A stretch of 64,000 bases of DNA from assembly GCA_945901825.1 (NCBI GenBank), contig CAMDMC010000002.1, positions 61,862-125,861 of the forward strand, written 5' to 3'. Positions 43,531-60,765 of the stretch are shown one piece after another. The position numbers and the translations under genes were made by a program. Every line of letters starts with the position of its first letter. Within the stretch, counting starts at the first letter, position 1. This DNA is from Bordetella parapertussis (lineage in GTDB: Bacteria > Pseudomonadota > Gammaproteobacteria > Burkholderiales > Burkholderiaceae_A). Below the pieces are notes generated by a model. That model was not told the origin of the DNA, did not search any database, and saw nothing but the letters and a program-made list of their open reading frames with translations.

Positions 43531-44978
43531 CTAGCCGGGGAATTCGGCCAGACCAAATTTCTGCGATGAAGGGGCCTTAATCCTTGAGAGTCGAACAAGC
43601 GGACCGACGGCCACCAGGGTTGCAAACAAAAGAATGAGCTCGAGGTGATAAACCAGGCTGTAGCCCACACCCGCAAAGTTCAGAACTTCGCCCAGCTGAC
43701 CGTGCACGGCCAAAGCACTAAAGACATCGCGAAGGGCGCCACCTGCAAAAACAGCCAGGCCTGCTGCGGTGGCCTGCACGGCACCCCAGGCCCCAAGCGC
43801 AAGGCCTGTGAAGCCCTGGCTATCAAGGCCCATCGCGGCAGTAAGCGTGGCCACCGAAAAGAGCCCACCACCAAATCCAATTAAGAAGGTGCCCGCACGA
43901 AAGACGTTGGCAGAGCCCAGGGGCTCGGCAAAAATAACCAGCGAAAAGGCCAGCGCGCCCACCAAGGCGCCTGCCGCGGCAAGCCGGTGCGGGTTGATAC
44001 CCCTTTGCAGCCATCGAGCCGAAAGGCCAAAGGCCAGAAGTGCGCCAACTGCCATGATGGCCGTCAAGAGGCTTGTGGCAGAGACCGAAAGCCCAAGAAT
44101 CTCGCCACCGTAGGGCTCAAGAATAATGTCCTGCATGCTAAAGGCGGCGGTGCCCATGAAAAGCGCAACAAGAAAACGTTTGTTGCCTGGTTGCTGCAAG
44201 AACACGTTCCATGTGGCTCGAAAACTTGGCCGTTGCAGCTTGGGCGCGGTCAACGCCGGGTTTCGTACCTCTTGCTTCCAGAGGGCAACAACATTAAGAA
44301 AGAAGGCCACAAAGGCGCAGCCCTGGACCACCTGAATAAGCCGGAACTTGGAGAAGTCGGCAAGCAAAAAACTAAAGACCAGACCCGAGACCAACATGCC
44401 CACCAAGAGCATGGTGTACATCAAGGCAACCACGCGAGGACGGTTCTCGTGCGAGGCGAGATCGGTTGCAAGCGCAAGGCCTGTGGTCTGTACGGTTTGA
44501 ATACCTGCCCCAACCATTAGGAAGGCAAGGCCTGCGCTAAGAGGCCCAATGGCCGGATGCCAGTGGGTGTCACCCGAGAGCAGGATGAGCGAAAACGGCA
44601 TGATGGCCAGGCCGCCGAACTGCAGCATGGTGCCCATCCATATATACGGCACTCGACGCCAGCCCAGCACCGACTTATGCGTGTCGGAGCGAAAACCAAC
44701 AAGGGCGCGAAACGGGGCAATGAGCAGAGGCAATGCGACCATCATGGCCACAAGCCAGGCTGCTACGCCAAGCTCAACAATGAGCACGCGGTTAAGGGTG
44801 CCCACCAGCAGGGCTGTGGCCATGCCCACCGAGACCTGAAAGAGCGAAAGCCGGAAGAGTCGCGAGAGCGGAAGGTCTGCTGTTGCGAGATCTGCAAAGG
44901 GCAAAAGCCGTGGGTCGATCTGCGACCAGCGCCGCGGATTTAATAGCGTGAGAAGCCCGAAAGGCCCAAGCCCGCTCT

Positions 44979-44982
<4 letters not shown>
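43531..44982 (-). CDS. lhaA: Light-harvesting 1 assembly protein LhaA (PucC/BCD family)
   Basis: 483-residue member of the BCD subfamily of major facilitators, with twelve predicted helices. It assists insertion or pigment delivery into LH1. LLPFADLATADLPLSRLFRLSLFQVS (residues about 26-51) and the GFRSDTHKSVLGWRRVPYIWMG loop (about 97-118) are characteristic of PucC/LhaA. Position between bchM and puhA is diagnostic of LhaA rather than PucC. It overlaps bchM by 4 bases. Confidence 0.92.
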
Positions 44983-54413
<9,431 letters not shown>

Positions 54414-54451
54414 TGCGCAGCGTCACTCCCATATGACTTTTTCGTTTTCTT

Positions 54452-54480
54452 ACTCTAGGCTCGGGGCCTTGGAATGTCAA
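54452..54480 (-). promoter_or_regulatory. Predicted bchF promoter (sigma-70 type)
   Basis: On the minus strand, a perfect -35 box TTGACA (54475-54480) is followed after 17 bases by TAGAGT (54452-54457, 4 of 6 to TATAAT). It lies 38 bases upstream of the bchF start. The -35 box is the left half of the PpsR palindrome, so PpsR binding would block RNA polymerase directly. Promoter call is from hexamers only. Confidence 0.6.
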
Positions 54481-54492
54481 CCAAACGAGACA
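54475..54492. promoter_or_regulatory. PpsR/CrtJ binding palindrome TGT-N12-ACA
   Basis: TGTC, ten bases, then GACA (TGTCAACCAAACGAGACA) is a perfect match to the known PpsR/CrtJ target TGTN12ACA with the extended TGTC/GACA arms. It lies between divergent bchF and aerR-ppsR, overlapping the bchF -35 box. This suggests aerobic/light repression of the bch operon and autoregulation of aerR-ppsR. PpsR itself is encoded 1.1 kb to the right. Confidence 0.8.
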
Positions 54493-54502
54493 TCAAATTT
54501 AA

Positions 54503-54531
54503 TTGACATCTCTGACAATGTCACGGATAGT
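54503..54531 (+). promoter_or_regulatory. Predicted aerR-ppsR promoter
   Basis: On the plus strand TTGACA (54503-54508), 17 bases, then GATAGT (54526-54531; 4 of 6 to TATAAT). It lies 54 bases before the aerR start codon. A second inverted repeat, TGACAT-N8-ATGTCA (54504-54523), overlaps it and could be another regulator site. The PpsR palindrome ends 11 bases upstream of the -35. Confidence 0.55.
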
Positions 54532-54584
54532 CCTAGACAAAACCTCGATAAAACTTCTCGACAAAGGCGATGGTCAGGAGGATC

Positions 54585-55619
54585 ATGGATTCACAAACAA
54601 AAGCAGCCATCAACAAGCAGGGAAGCGAACCACCCGCATCGGGCCAGGCTGCTTACCGTGCAAATGCTGCAGGGAGCGTCGCCATGAACGAGCCGTACTT
54701 ACGTCGGTCGTACCTCCGTGGTCAGGAGACAGCGACCATTGAACTCGAAGCCAATGCGGTACTAGAGGTGCTGACCCATCAGGTCATTCCGCAATTGGTC
54801 TTATCGGAAACCCCTACCCAGGCGACATCTGCCCGAGTAAAGCCCAGACAAGGCTGCAGTCTTGGTGCCCAAGCCCCCGAGGCTGACGCACGTTTTCCTG
54901 ACCTGCAGACTGCGGCCAAGGCCTTGGCTGAGATGGCTATGGACAACAATGCTGGCGGCTGTTGGCAGCTCATTCACGACCTACGGCGCGAAGAAGACCT
55001 TTCACCGGAGGCCGTGATGCTTGGCCTCATTCAGCCCGCAGCGCGATGCATGGGCGAGGGGTGGATGGCCGATCGCTGCGATTTTGCAGGTGTCACCATT
55101 GGGCTGTGGCGGCTTCAGCAAATTCTGAACGACCTACGGCTTGAGGTTCAGCAAACTGCACCACAGAATGCGTCCCGCGTTTTTGAGCCCGGCCAGCCCA
55201 TTCCAAGCATTGCGTTAGCCACCCTGCCCGGCTCCCAGCATCGACTTGGACTGCAAATGGTGAACAGTTTTTTTGCACGGGGCGGCTGGGACTGCTTCAT
55301 GCTCGAATCGAAATCGGAGATCGACCTGCTTGGCGAGATTCACCGGCTTTCACCCGATGTCGTAGGGCTCTCGGTTGCCAGCGAGGCAGACATCAAGCAG
55401 GTGGCACGCTTCATACAAAGGGTACGAGCCATCAAACTCAAACAAGCCCCTCTCGTCATGCTCGGCGGCCCGGCCCTTGTTGCTTTCCCAGAGCTCGCCG
55501 ATCAGGCCAAGGCCGACCTACTTGTCGGTGACGCTGATCTCGCCGTTGAAAAAGCCGTCTCAATGCTTCGTAGCCGTTTAAACCCAAACGGCCCCTCCAA
55601 AACAATTACCAACTCCTAG
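54585..55619 (+). CDS. aerR: AerR/PpaA-type cobalamin-binding regulator of photosynthesis genes
   Basis: Antirepressor partner of PpsR. The 344-residue protein has a variable N-terminal third, a helical domain (about residues 115-190, including EGWMADRCDFAGVTIGLWRLQQ) and a C-terminal B12-binding Rossmann domain. There SQHRLGLQMVNSFF carries His219 in an altered D-x-H-x-x-G motif (Ser for Asp), then VVGLSVASE and VMLGGPALVAFPELA. ATG 54585 is set by aggagg at 54576-54581. It ends in TAG, and the same frame continues into ppsR 15 bases later. In Rhodobacter, light converts the B12-bound AerR so that it modulates CrtJ/PpsR. Confidence 0.9.
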   Translation: MDSQTKAAINKQGSEPPASGQAAYRANAAGSVAMNEPYLRRSYLRGQETATIELEANAVLEVLTHQVIPQLVLSETPTQATSARVKPRQGCSLGAQAPEADARFPDLQTAAKALAEMAMDNNAGGCWQLIHDLRREEDLSPEAVMLGLIQPAARCMGEGWMADRCDFAGVTIGLWRLQQILNDLRLEVQQTAPQNASRVFEPGQPIPSIALATLPGSQHRLGLQMVNSFFARGGWDCFMLESKSEIDLLGEIHRLSPDVVGLSVASEADIKQVARFIQRVRAIKLKQAPLVMLGGPALVAFPELADQAKADLLVGDADLAVEKAVSMLRSRLNPNGPSKTITNS

Positions 55620-55634
55620 CAAAGACAACAAGCC

Positions 55635-57035
55635 TTGGGCTACAACGAACAATCTAAAGGCAAGGGACTTGCGGGTCTTGATGCTGACGAGAGTGCTGCA
55701 CTTGTTACAGCCGCGGCCGACATTACCTTGGTCATCGACGCCCAAGGCGTGATTCGCCAGGCCATTACAGGCAGCACCGACTGGCAGCCCAGTCGCGCGC
55801 AAGGCTGGGTAGGCAAGGCCTGGGCGAATGTCGTTACCTCGGAGAGCCGCCCCAAAATTGAAGAAATGCTGCGCGAAGCACAGGCTGGAAAGCCTGATGC
55901 CCGCTGGCGGCACATTAACCAACTCAGCGAACAAGACGAAGAAATACCTATCCTCTTTTCCCTTGTTCGCATCGGCAAAGAGGGGCAGATGGTGGCCATT
56001 GGTCGCGATCTTCGGCCTGTTGCCTCGCTGCAGGCAAGGCTGGTGGAAGCTCAGCAGCTTATGGAGCGCGACTACCTGCGACTTCGCGGTGTGGAGGGGC
56101 AGTTTCGAATGCTCTTCGATCTCGTCCACGATCCGGTGTTGCTTATTAGCGCGCGTTCTCATCAAATTATCGAAGCCAACCGTGCCGGCGGACAGTACCT
56201 TCAGAAAGACCGTCAGTCCATTATTGGCGAGGCCATTGAGGCCTTCTTGTCCGACCGCGCAACCTCGGCCTTGCACAGCACCCTTCAACAGGTAGCAAGT
56301 TCAGGCAGACCCGCCGAGGTCAGCCTGCGGTTTGTTAAGCACGAGGGCTCGGCCAGGGTTCTCGTAAGCTACCTTCGGCAAGAGTCCGACACGGTCTTCA
56401 TGGTGCGCATCGATTCCGAAAAGCCGCATCCCGGAGAGGACACAGCACTGCTTGAGGCCGTGCGTCAGTTTAGTGATGGACTGGTCTTAACCGACACCAA
56501 AGGCATTATTCGAAGTGCTAACCCAGCCTTTGTTGAAATGATTCAAATGGTCCATGCGGGCCAGGTTATTGGCGAGCCTCTGAACCACTGGCTAGGACGC
56601 GCCAACACCGACCTTCTTGTCATGACCAACAGCCTCTCACAGGGTGGTCCTGTAAGGCTTTTCTCAACCCAGCTCATCGGCCATGCCGGGCTTGTGGTGC
56701 CGGTTGAAATTTCAGGCATCTCTGTTGAAAGCGACGACCAGCCCTTTCTTGCCTTTGTCATTCGCGACGTGGGCCGACGGCTTGAGGGCAGGCTCGATCA
56801 GGCCTCCCGGCCACGCTCGAACCAGGACCTCACCGGCCTTGTGGGCCGTATGCCGCTGCGCGAAATTGTGGGCGAAACGGTCGACCTCATTGAAAAACTC
56901 TGCATCGAAGCCGCATTGAAAATCACCAAAAACAACCGAGCCTCGGCTGCTGACATGCTTGGTCTTTCTCGACAGAGCCTCTACGTCAAGCTGCGTCGTT
57001 ACGGCATCGAGGGGCCCGACTCCGACGAGGATTAA
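55635..57035 (+). CDS. ppsR: PpsR/CrtJ-type transcriptional repressor of photosynthesis genes
   Basis: PAS-domain DNA-binding regulator of 466 residues. An N-terminal domain and two PAS domains (about residues 155-260 and 275-385, the latter with LTDTKGIIRSANPAF) precede a FIS-type helix-turn-helix. The helix-turn-helix (residues about 425-455, RASAADMLGLSRQSLYVKLRR) binds TGTN12ACA. The only candidate start near the N-terminus is TTG 55635, with no ribosome site; no ATG or GTG precedes residue 75. It is in frame with aerR, one TAG apart. The single cysteine (about residue 424, in the HTH) means the two-cysteine disulfide described for CrtJ cannot form within one chain. crtA starts 5 bases after it. 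Confidence 0.9.
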   Translation: MGYNEQSKGKGLAGLDADESAALVTAAADITLVIDAQGVIRQAITGSTDWQPSRAQGWVGKAWANVVTSESRPKIEEMLREAQAGKPDARWRHINQLSEQDEEIPILFSLVRIGKEGQMVAIGRDLRPVASLQARLVEAQQLMERDYLRLRGVEGQFRMLFDLVHDPVLLISARSHQIIEANRAGGQYLQKDRQSIIGEAIEAFLSDRATSALHSTLQQVASSGRPAEVSLRFVKHEGSARVLVSYLRQESDTVFMVRIDSEKPHPGEDTALLEAVRQFSDGLVLTDTKGIIRSANPAFVEMIQMVHAGQVIGEPLNHWLGRANTDLLVMTNSLSQGGPVRLFSTQLIGHAGLVVPVEISGISVESDDQPFLAFVIRDVGRRLEGRLDQASRPRSNQDLTGLVGRMPLREIVGETVDLIEKLCIEAALKITKNNRASAADMLGLSRQSLYVKLRRYGIEGPDSDED

Positions 57036-57040
57036 GCCCC

Positions 57041-57838
57041 GTGCACACGGTGGTGGTTGTCCTGTCGCGCCTTCGGCCCTCTGCCGTTGGCTGGGCAGTC
57101 TCTCGACTGGTTATGTCTGCCTTTGGGCCCGCCGCCTGGCCTGGCCTTGTCTTTCAGAAAGTCTTGGGAAGCGGCGAGCACGGGGGCTTTGGGCTCAAGC
57201 CCGGTCTTGACCATCAAGGCCTCTTTACCGCTTTCAATAATCCTGAGGCGGCCAATAACTTTTTAGAAAATGCGCCGCAGGTCAAGGCTTATCAGGATCG
57301 CTCCGAGGAGTTCTTCGCTGCTCTGCTCAGTCCAGTCTCCTGCCGCGGCCAGTGGTCGGGCTTTCAGCTCGAGCCGCCCGAGCAGGCCAAGGCTGTCGAT
57401 ACCGTTGAGCAGTCGCAGACATTGGAAAAAGCACCACAACTTCCTTCAAAGCCAGGCCTTGAATGCTCGGTTGCGTCCCTTACCCGAGCAAGTATTCGAC
57501 CCCTGAAAGCGCGCAGGTTCTGGGCCCAATCCCCCGATGCCGAAGACGACCTCGCCAAGGCTCAGGGCTGCCTTCTTGCTGTAGGTCTTGGCGAGGCCCC
57601 GCTTTTACGGCAGGCCACATTCAGCCTTTGGAAAGACCAGGCCGCCATGGACGCCTATGCCCACAGTGGCGCCCATCAGCGCGCCATTCAGGCGGCCTAT
57701 GGCCAGAAGTTTTTCTCCGAGTCTATGTTCGTTCGATTTCATCCTCTGCGGCTCGAAGGCCAGTGGCAGGGTCAGCGCTTTCTCAGGCAGCCTGGCCTGG
57801 GTCAGGCCTACCTTCAGCAGGCGCCCCACAGTGGCTGA
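57041..57838 (+). CDS. crtA: Spheroidene monooxygenase
   Basis: O2-dependent enzyme that oxidises spheroidene to spheroidenone, giving red colour and photoprotection. 265 residues. MSAFGPAAWPGLVFQKVLGSGEHGGFGLKPGLDHQGLF (about residues 26-63, quoted in part) and the C-terminal ATFSLWKDQAAMDAYAH and FFSESMFVRFHP are typical of CrtA. The middle (about 110-175) is variable. Start is GTG 57041, 5 bases after ppsR. It overlaps crtD by 8 bases, so translation is linked. Presence of crtA with crtC and crtD indicates the spheroidene branch. Confidence 0.9.
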   Translation: MHTVVVVLSRLRPSAVGWAVSRLVMSAFGPAAWPGLVFQKVLGSGEHGGFGLKPGLDHQGLFTAFNNPEAANNFLENAPQVKAYQDRSEEFFAALLSPVSCRGQWSGFQLEPPEQAKAVDTVEQSQTLEKAPQLPSKPGLECSVASLTRASIRPLKARRFWAQSPDAEDDLAKAQGCLLAVGLGEAPLLRQATFSLWKDQAAMDAYAHSGAHQRAIQAAYGQKFFSESMFVRFHPLRLEGQWQGQRFLRQPGLGQAYLQQAPHSG

Positions 57839-59432
57839 ACGCCGGGTTGTTATTGTGGGGGCAGGCATGGCTGGCCTTGCCGCTGCCATCGACCTCGCCG
57901 GCCAAGGGGTGCGCGTCACCCTGCTTGAGAAAGATGCGCAGGTGGGCGGTAAAAACCATCAGAAAATTGTTGCTGGCCAGGCCATGGACTCCGGCCCCAC
58001 CGTCATCACGATGCGCTGGGTCTTTGAAGACCTGCTTGGCGGCGTAGGCTTAAAACTTGAGGATTTTGTTGAACTCAAGCCCCTGCCCATCATCGCCCGC
58101 CATGCCTGGTCAGGCGAGGAGCGGCTCGACCTTTTTGCCGACGAGGCCGCATCGGCCGATGCCATTGCGGAGTTTTCAGGGCCCGCAGAGGCCGTTCGTT
58201 TTCGGGCTTTTAGCCAAGAGGCCCGGCGTGTCTACCATGCCCTTGAGGCGGCCTACATTCGCGCCGAGCGCCCCACCATGAGCTCCATGAGCCAGGACAT
58301 TGGTCTTCGCGGCCTAAGCCTCTTGGCGGGGCTTGGGCCTTTTGCAAGCCTTTGGAAAAGTCTGGGCCGATACTTCCACGACCCGCGGCTTCGACAACTC
58401 TTTGCCCGCTATGCCACCTACTGCGGGGGTTCACCATGGCAGGCACCGGCCACGCTTATGCTTATTGCCTATGTCGAGCAGCGCGGGGTCTGGGCCGCGC
58501 GCGGCGGCATCAAGGCCCTGGCCCTGGGGCTTGCGCGGGCTGCGCAAAAGCTTGGTGTGGACATTCAATGCAATGCACAGGTAAACGAAATTCTTATCGA
58601 GCAAGGACGTGCGAAAGGCGTGGAGCTTAGCAACGGCCAAAGGCTCTTGGCCGATGCCGTGATTTTTAACGGCGAGGCGGCCGCCTTGCATCAGGGTTTA
58701 CTGGGAAGTCCAGCGAAGGCGGCCGTGCCAAGCACCGAAGGGCTTTACCCAAGGTCCTTGTCCGCCCTTACCTTTTCCATGGTGGCCCGCACCCAGGGCA
58801 TGGCCTTGGACTTCCACAATGTTGTCTTTCAGAAGACGCCCTACGAAGACGAGTTCCAGTCTGTCTTTTCCGAAGGCAGGCTACCGGCCCGACCCACGGT
58901 CTACATCTGCGCCCACGACCGCGGGCCTTTTGGTCCAACCCGCTCCAGCGCGGCCGAACAGCCACAGACACAACACCATGAAGACAGGCCTGTGCATGGG
59001 GCGAAGCCCGAGGCGGAGCGGCTCTTTATGCTTATTAACGCGCCCGCACGCGCAGACCGTCAGACCCTTCTCGAAGAGGAAATCAGCGTATGTCAGAAAC
59101 GCGTCTTGGCCCAGCTGCAACAGGTGGGTCTTACGGTGGAGCCCCAGGCCGTGCAGGTTGGCCGGCCGCAAGACTTTCACCAGATGTTTCCTGCCTCCGC
59201 GGGGGCTCTTTATGGAATGGCCCCCCACGGATGGATGTCCTCCTTTCAGAGGCCCACGAACCGAACACCGGTGCCGGGGCTCTTCCTGGCGGGGGGCAGC
59301 GTGCACCCGGGAGCGGGGGTTCCCATGGCCAGCCTCTCGGGCCGACTGGCGGCCGCAGCCCTGATGGCACACCTCGATTCGACCAGAAAGTCCCAGCGGG
59401 TGGTTATCTCTGGTGGTATGTCGATGGGCTAA
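57831..59432 (+). CDS. crtD: Hydroxyneurosporene / methoxyneurosporene desaturase CrtD
   Basis: FAD-dependent C3,4-desaturase of the spheroidene pathway. 533 residues from GTG 57831 (the longer frame from 57588 overlaps crtA). The dinucleotide fold is VVIVGAGMAGLAAAIDLAG (about residues 6-24), followed by GGKNHQ and MDSGPTVITMRWVFEDLL. The CrtI-family C-terminus LFLAGGSVHPGAGVPMASLSGRLAAAALMAH ends near residue 515. The final 20 or so residues read across the crtC N-terminus and are not conserved. The central loop (about 365-395) has a His/Ala/Gln-rich insert. Stop is 54 bases inside conserved crtC coding. Confidence 0.88.
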   Translation: MAERRVVIVGAGMAGLAAAIDLAGQGVRVTLLEKDAQVGGKNHQKIVAGQAMDSGPTVITMRWVFEDLLGGVGLKLEDFVELKPLPIIARHAWSGEERLDLFADEAASADAIAEFSGPAEAVRFRAFSQEARRVYHALEAAYIRAERPTMSSMSQDIGLRGLSLLAGLGPFASLWKSLGRYFHDPRLRQLFARYATYCGGSPWQAPATLMLIAYVEQRGVWAARGGIKALALGLARAAQKLGVDIQCNAQVNEILIEQGRAKGVELSNGQRLLADAVIFNGEAAALHQGLLGSPAKAAVPSTEGLYPRSLSALTFSMVARTQGMALDFHNVVFQKTPYEDEFQSVFSEGRLPARPTVYICAHDRGPFGPTRSSAAEQPQTQHHEDRPVHGAKPEAERLFMLINAPARADRQTLLEEEISVCQKRVLAQLQQVGLTVEPQAVQVGRPQDFHQMFPASAGALYGMAPHGWMSSFQRPTNRTPVPGLFLAGGSVHPGAGVPMASLSGRLAAAALMAHLDSTRKSQRVVISGGMSMG

Positions 59433-60373
59433 GCGACGACGGTGAACATGGCATCACCATGATTGCCTTTGTAGGCAGTGTCTTTTCAAGCTACTACCAC
59501 TGGGCAAGGGCGCAGCCTCAGACCAGTGACCCCGAAAACCATGTCTGCATTAACCTGGCGCTTTATTCCAAAGGAAAAAAACGCTGGACGATGACCGAGC
59601 GCGGCCGGCGTTTTCTGCACCGCTCAAGCACCGAGTTCACCGTGGGCCCAAGCCAGTTGCGCTGGACGGGTGATGAACTGGTCATTGACATTAACGAATG
59701 GTCGGTACCCGTGCCTATGAAGGTCAAGGGCCAGATGCGTATTCGCGCCGATCAGTTCTTTCATTACCAGCAGGTCATCGATGCCCAAGGCAGGCACCGC
59801 TGGGGGCCGCTTGCGCCCTCGGCCCGCATCGAGGTGGACTTCCCCCTACCGGGTCTTAAATGGTCGGGCCATGCCTATCTGGACTCCAACGAGGGCGATG
59901 AGCCCATCGAGGCGCCCTTTCACGAATGGGACTGGTCGCGTGCGCTTTTGCGCGATGGCAGTACAGCCGTTATTTACGATGTCCGCGATCGACAGGCCAC
60001 GCCCTCGGCGCGAGCCGCCGAGTTCAACCAGTCGCACGACCGTACCGTGCACTATTCCAACGACCAAAGCTCCCGGCTCATTACTGCAAGGTTCAAAACA
60101 AATGGGGAGGTTGAGCCCTTTGAGCTTGGCCCGCGCCAGCCCTTAACAAAGGGAATCTGGGGAGTTGGCCGTTCAATACGGTCGGACCCGAAGGCCCCGG
60201 CGGCAGGACTTGTACAGACCCTTGAGGACACACCGTTTTACATGCGCTCGGTGGTGCGTCAGACGCTTTTAGGGCAAGAGGTAAATGCCATGCACGAAAC
60301 ACTTTTCTTGCCACGGGTTCGATCAAAACTTGTTCGGCTGATGCTTCCCTGGCGTATGCCCCGACGAACCTAA
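59231..60373 (+). CDS. crtC: Hydroxyneurosporene synthase (carotenoid 1,2-hydratase) CrtC
   Basis: Adds water to the 1,2 double bond of neurosporene or lycopene. Conserved sequence begins at FDQKVPAGGYLWWYVDGLSD (59378) and continues through IAFVGSVFSSYYHWAR, AYLDSNEGDEPIEAPFHEWDWSRA and FYMRSVVRQTLLGQEVNAMHE. The nearest in-frame ATG/GTG/TTG is ATG 59231, 49 codons upstream and inside crtD. That gives 380 residues with an unconserved Gly/Pro-rich lead. The true start is therefore doubtful: a non-standard codon, frameshifting from crtD, or a sequence error are alternatives. Ends 2 bases from the convergent small gene. Confidence 0.8.
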   Translation: MDVLLSEAHEPNTGAGALPGGGQRAPGSGGSHGQPLGPTGGRSPDGTPRFDQKVPAGGYLWWYVDGLSDDGEHGITMIAFVGSVFSSYYHWARAQPQTSDPENHVCINLALYSKGKKRWTMTERGRRFLHRSSTEFTVGPSQLRWTGDELVIDINEWSVPVPMKVKGQMRIRADQFFHYQQVIDAQGRHRWGPLAPSARIEVDFPLPGLKWSGHAYLDSNEGDEPIEAPFHEWDWSRALLRDGSTAVIYDVRDRQATPSARAAEFNQSHDRTVHYSNDQSSRLITARFKTNGEVEPFELGPRQPLTKGIWGVGRSIRSDPKAPAAGLVQTLEDTPFYMRSVVRQTLLGQEVNAMHETLFLPRVRSKLVRLMLPWRMPRRT

Positions 60374-60375
60374 GG

Positions 60376-60765
60376 TCACCACTTGCGCGAGAGTTCCTTG
60401 CACTGGGTCATAAGAACCTGGTCAATCACCGGGTAGTCGGTGTCGTAGACCGCCATCTTGCAGTGCGAGGCTCCGCGACTTGCCTGCGACCAGCAGTTTG
60501 CCTTGAGGTTTTCATCTTCAATGGCCGAACAAAAGAAGCCGCTCTTTGTGGCCAAGGCCTTGCAAAGGGCCCGCTGGTCATCTTCTTCAATGGCGTTGCA
60601 GTGGGCTGCCTTTGGACCTGCAAGGGCACTGCCCGCAAGAGCCAGGCCAACAAAAAAGCCCAAGGACGTGATGATGCGCCTTAACTCAGGCTGTGGCCTG
60701 CAGAGTAAATTTAAAAACTCAGGACCCATTCTTGCGGGGGAAAAAATAAGAAGCGTTTTCATCAT
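60376..60765 (-). CDS. Unrecognised small exported protein with CX11C repeats, coupled to crtIB
   Basis: 129-residue protein that I do not recognise. A signal-like hydrophobic segment (about residues 31-49, ITSLGFFVGLALAGSALAG) suggests export. The mature part has six cysteines in the pattern CX11C-X10-CX11C-X10-CX19C. The first two units are clearly related: HCNAIEEDDQRALCKAL and FCSAIEDENLKANCWSQ. The start 60765 (or ATG 60762) overlaps the crtIB stop as ATGA, so it is translated with the carotenoid fusion gene. Its end is 2 bases from crtC. A role with carotenoids or envelope redox is possible only by location. Confidence 0.65.
   Translation of the reverse strand: MMKTLLIFSPARMGPEFLNLLCRPQPELRRIITSLGFFVGLALAGSALAGPKAAHCNAIEEDDQRALCKALATKSGFFCSAIEDENLKANCWSQASRGASHCKMAVYDTDYPVIDQVLMTQCKELSRKW

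Noticed and set aside
54503..54520. TTGACATCTCTGACAA read as an FNR box
   Set aside because: FNR sites need an inverted TTGAT-N4-ATCAA; here the right half is not the complement of the left, and the sequence is better explained by a -35 box and another palindrome.
57041..57838. crtA as a broken gene because its middle section is poorly conserved
   Set aside because: The frame is open from GTG to the crtD overlap and both conserved ends are present; the middle is a variable region, not a frameshift.
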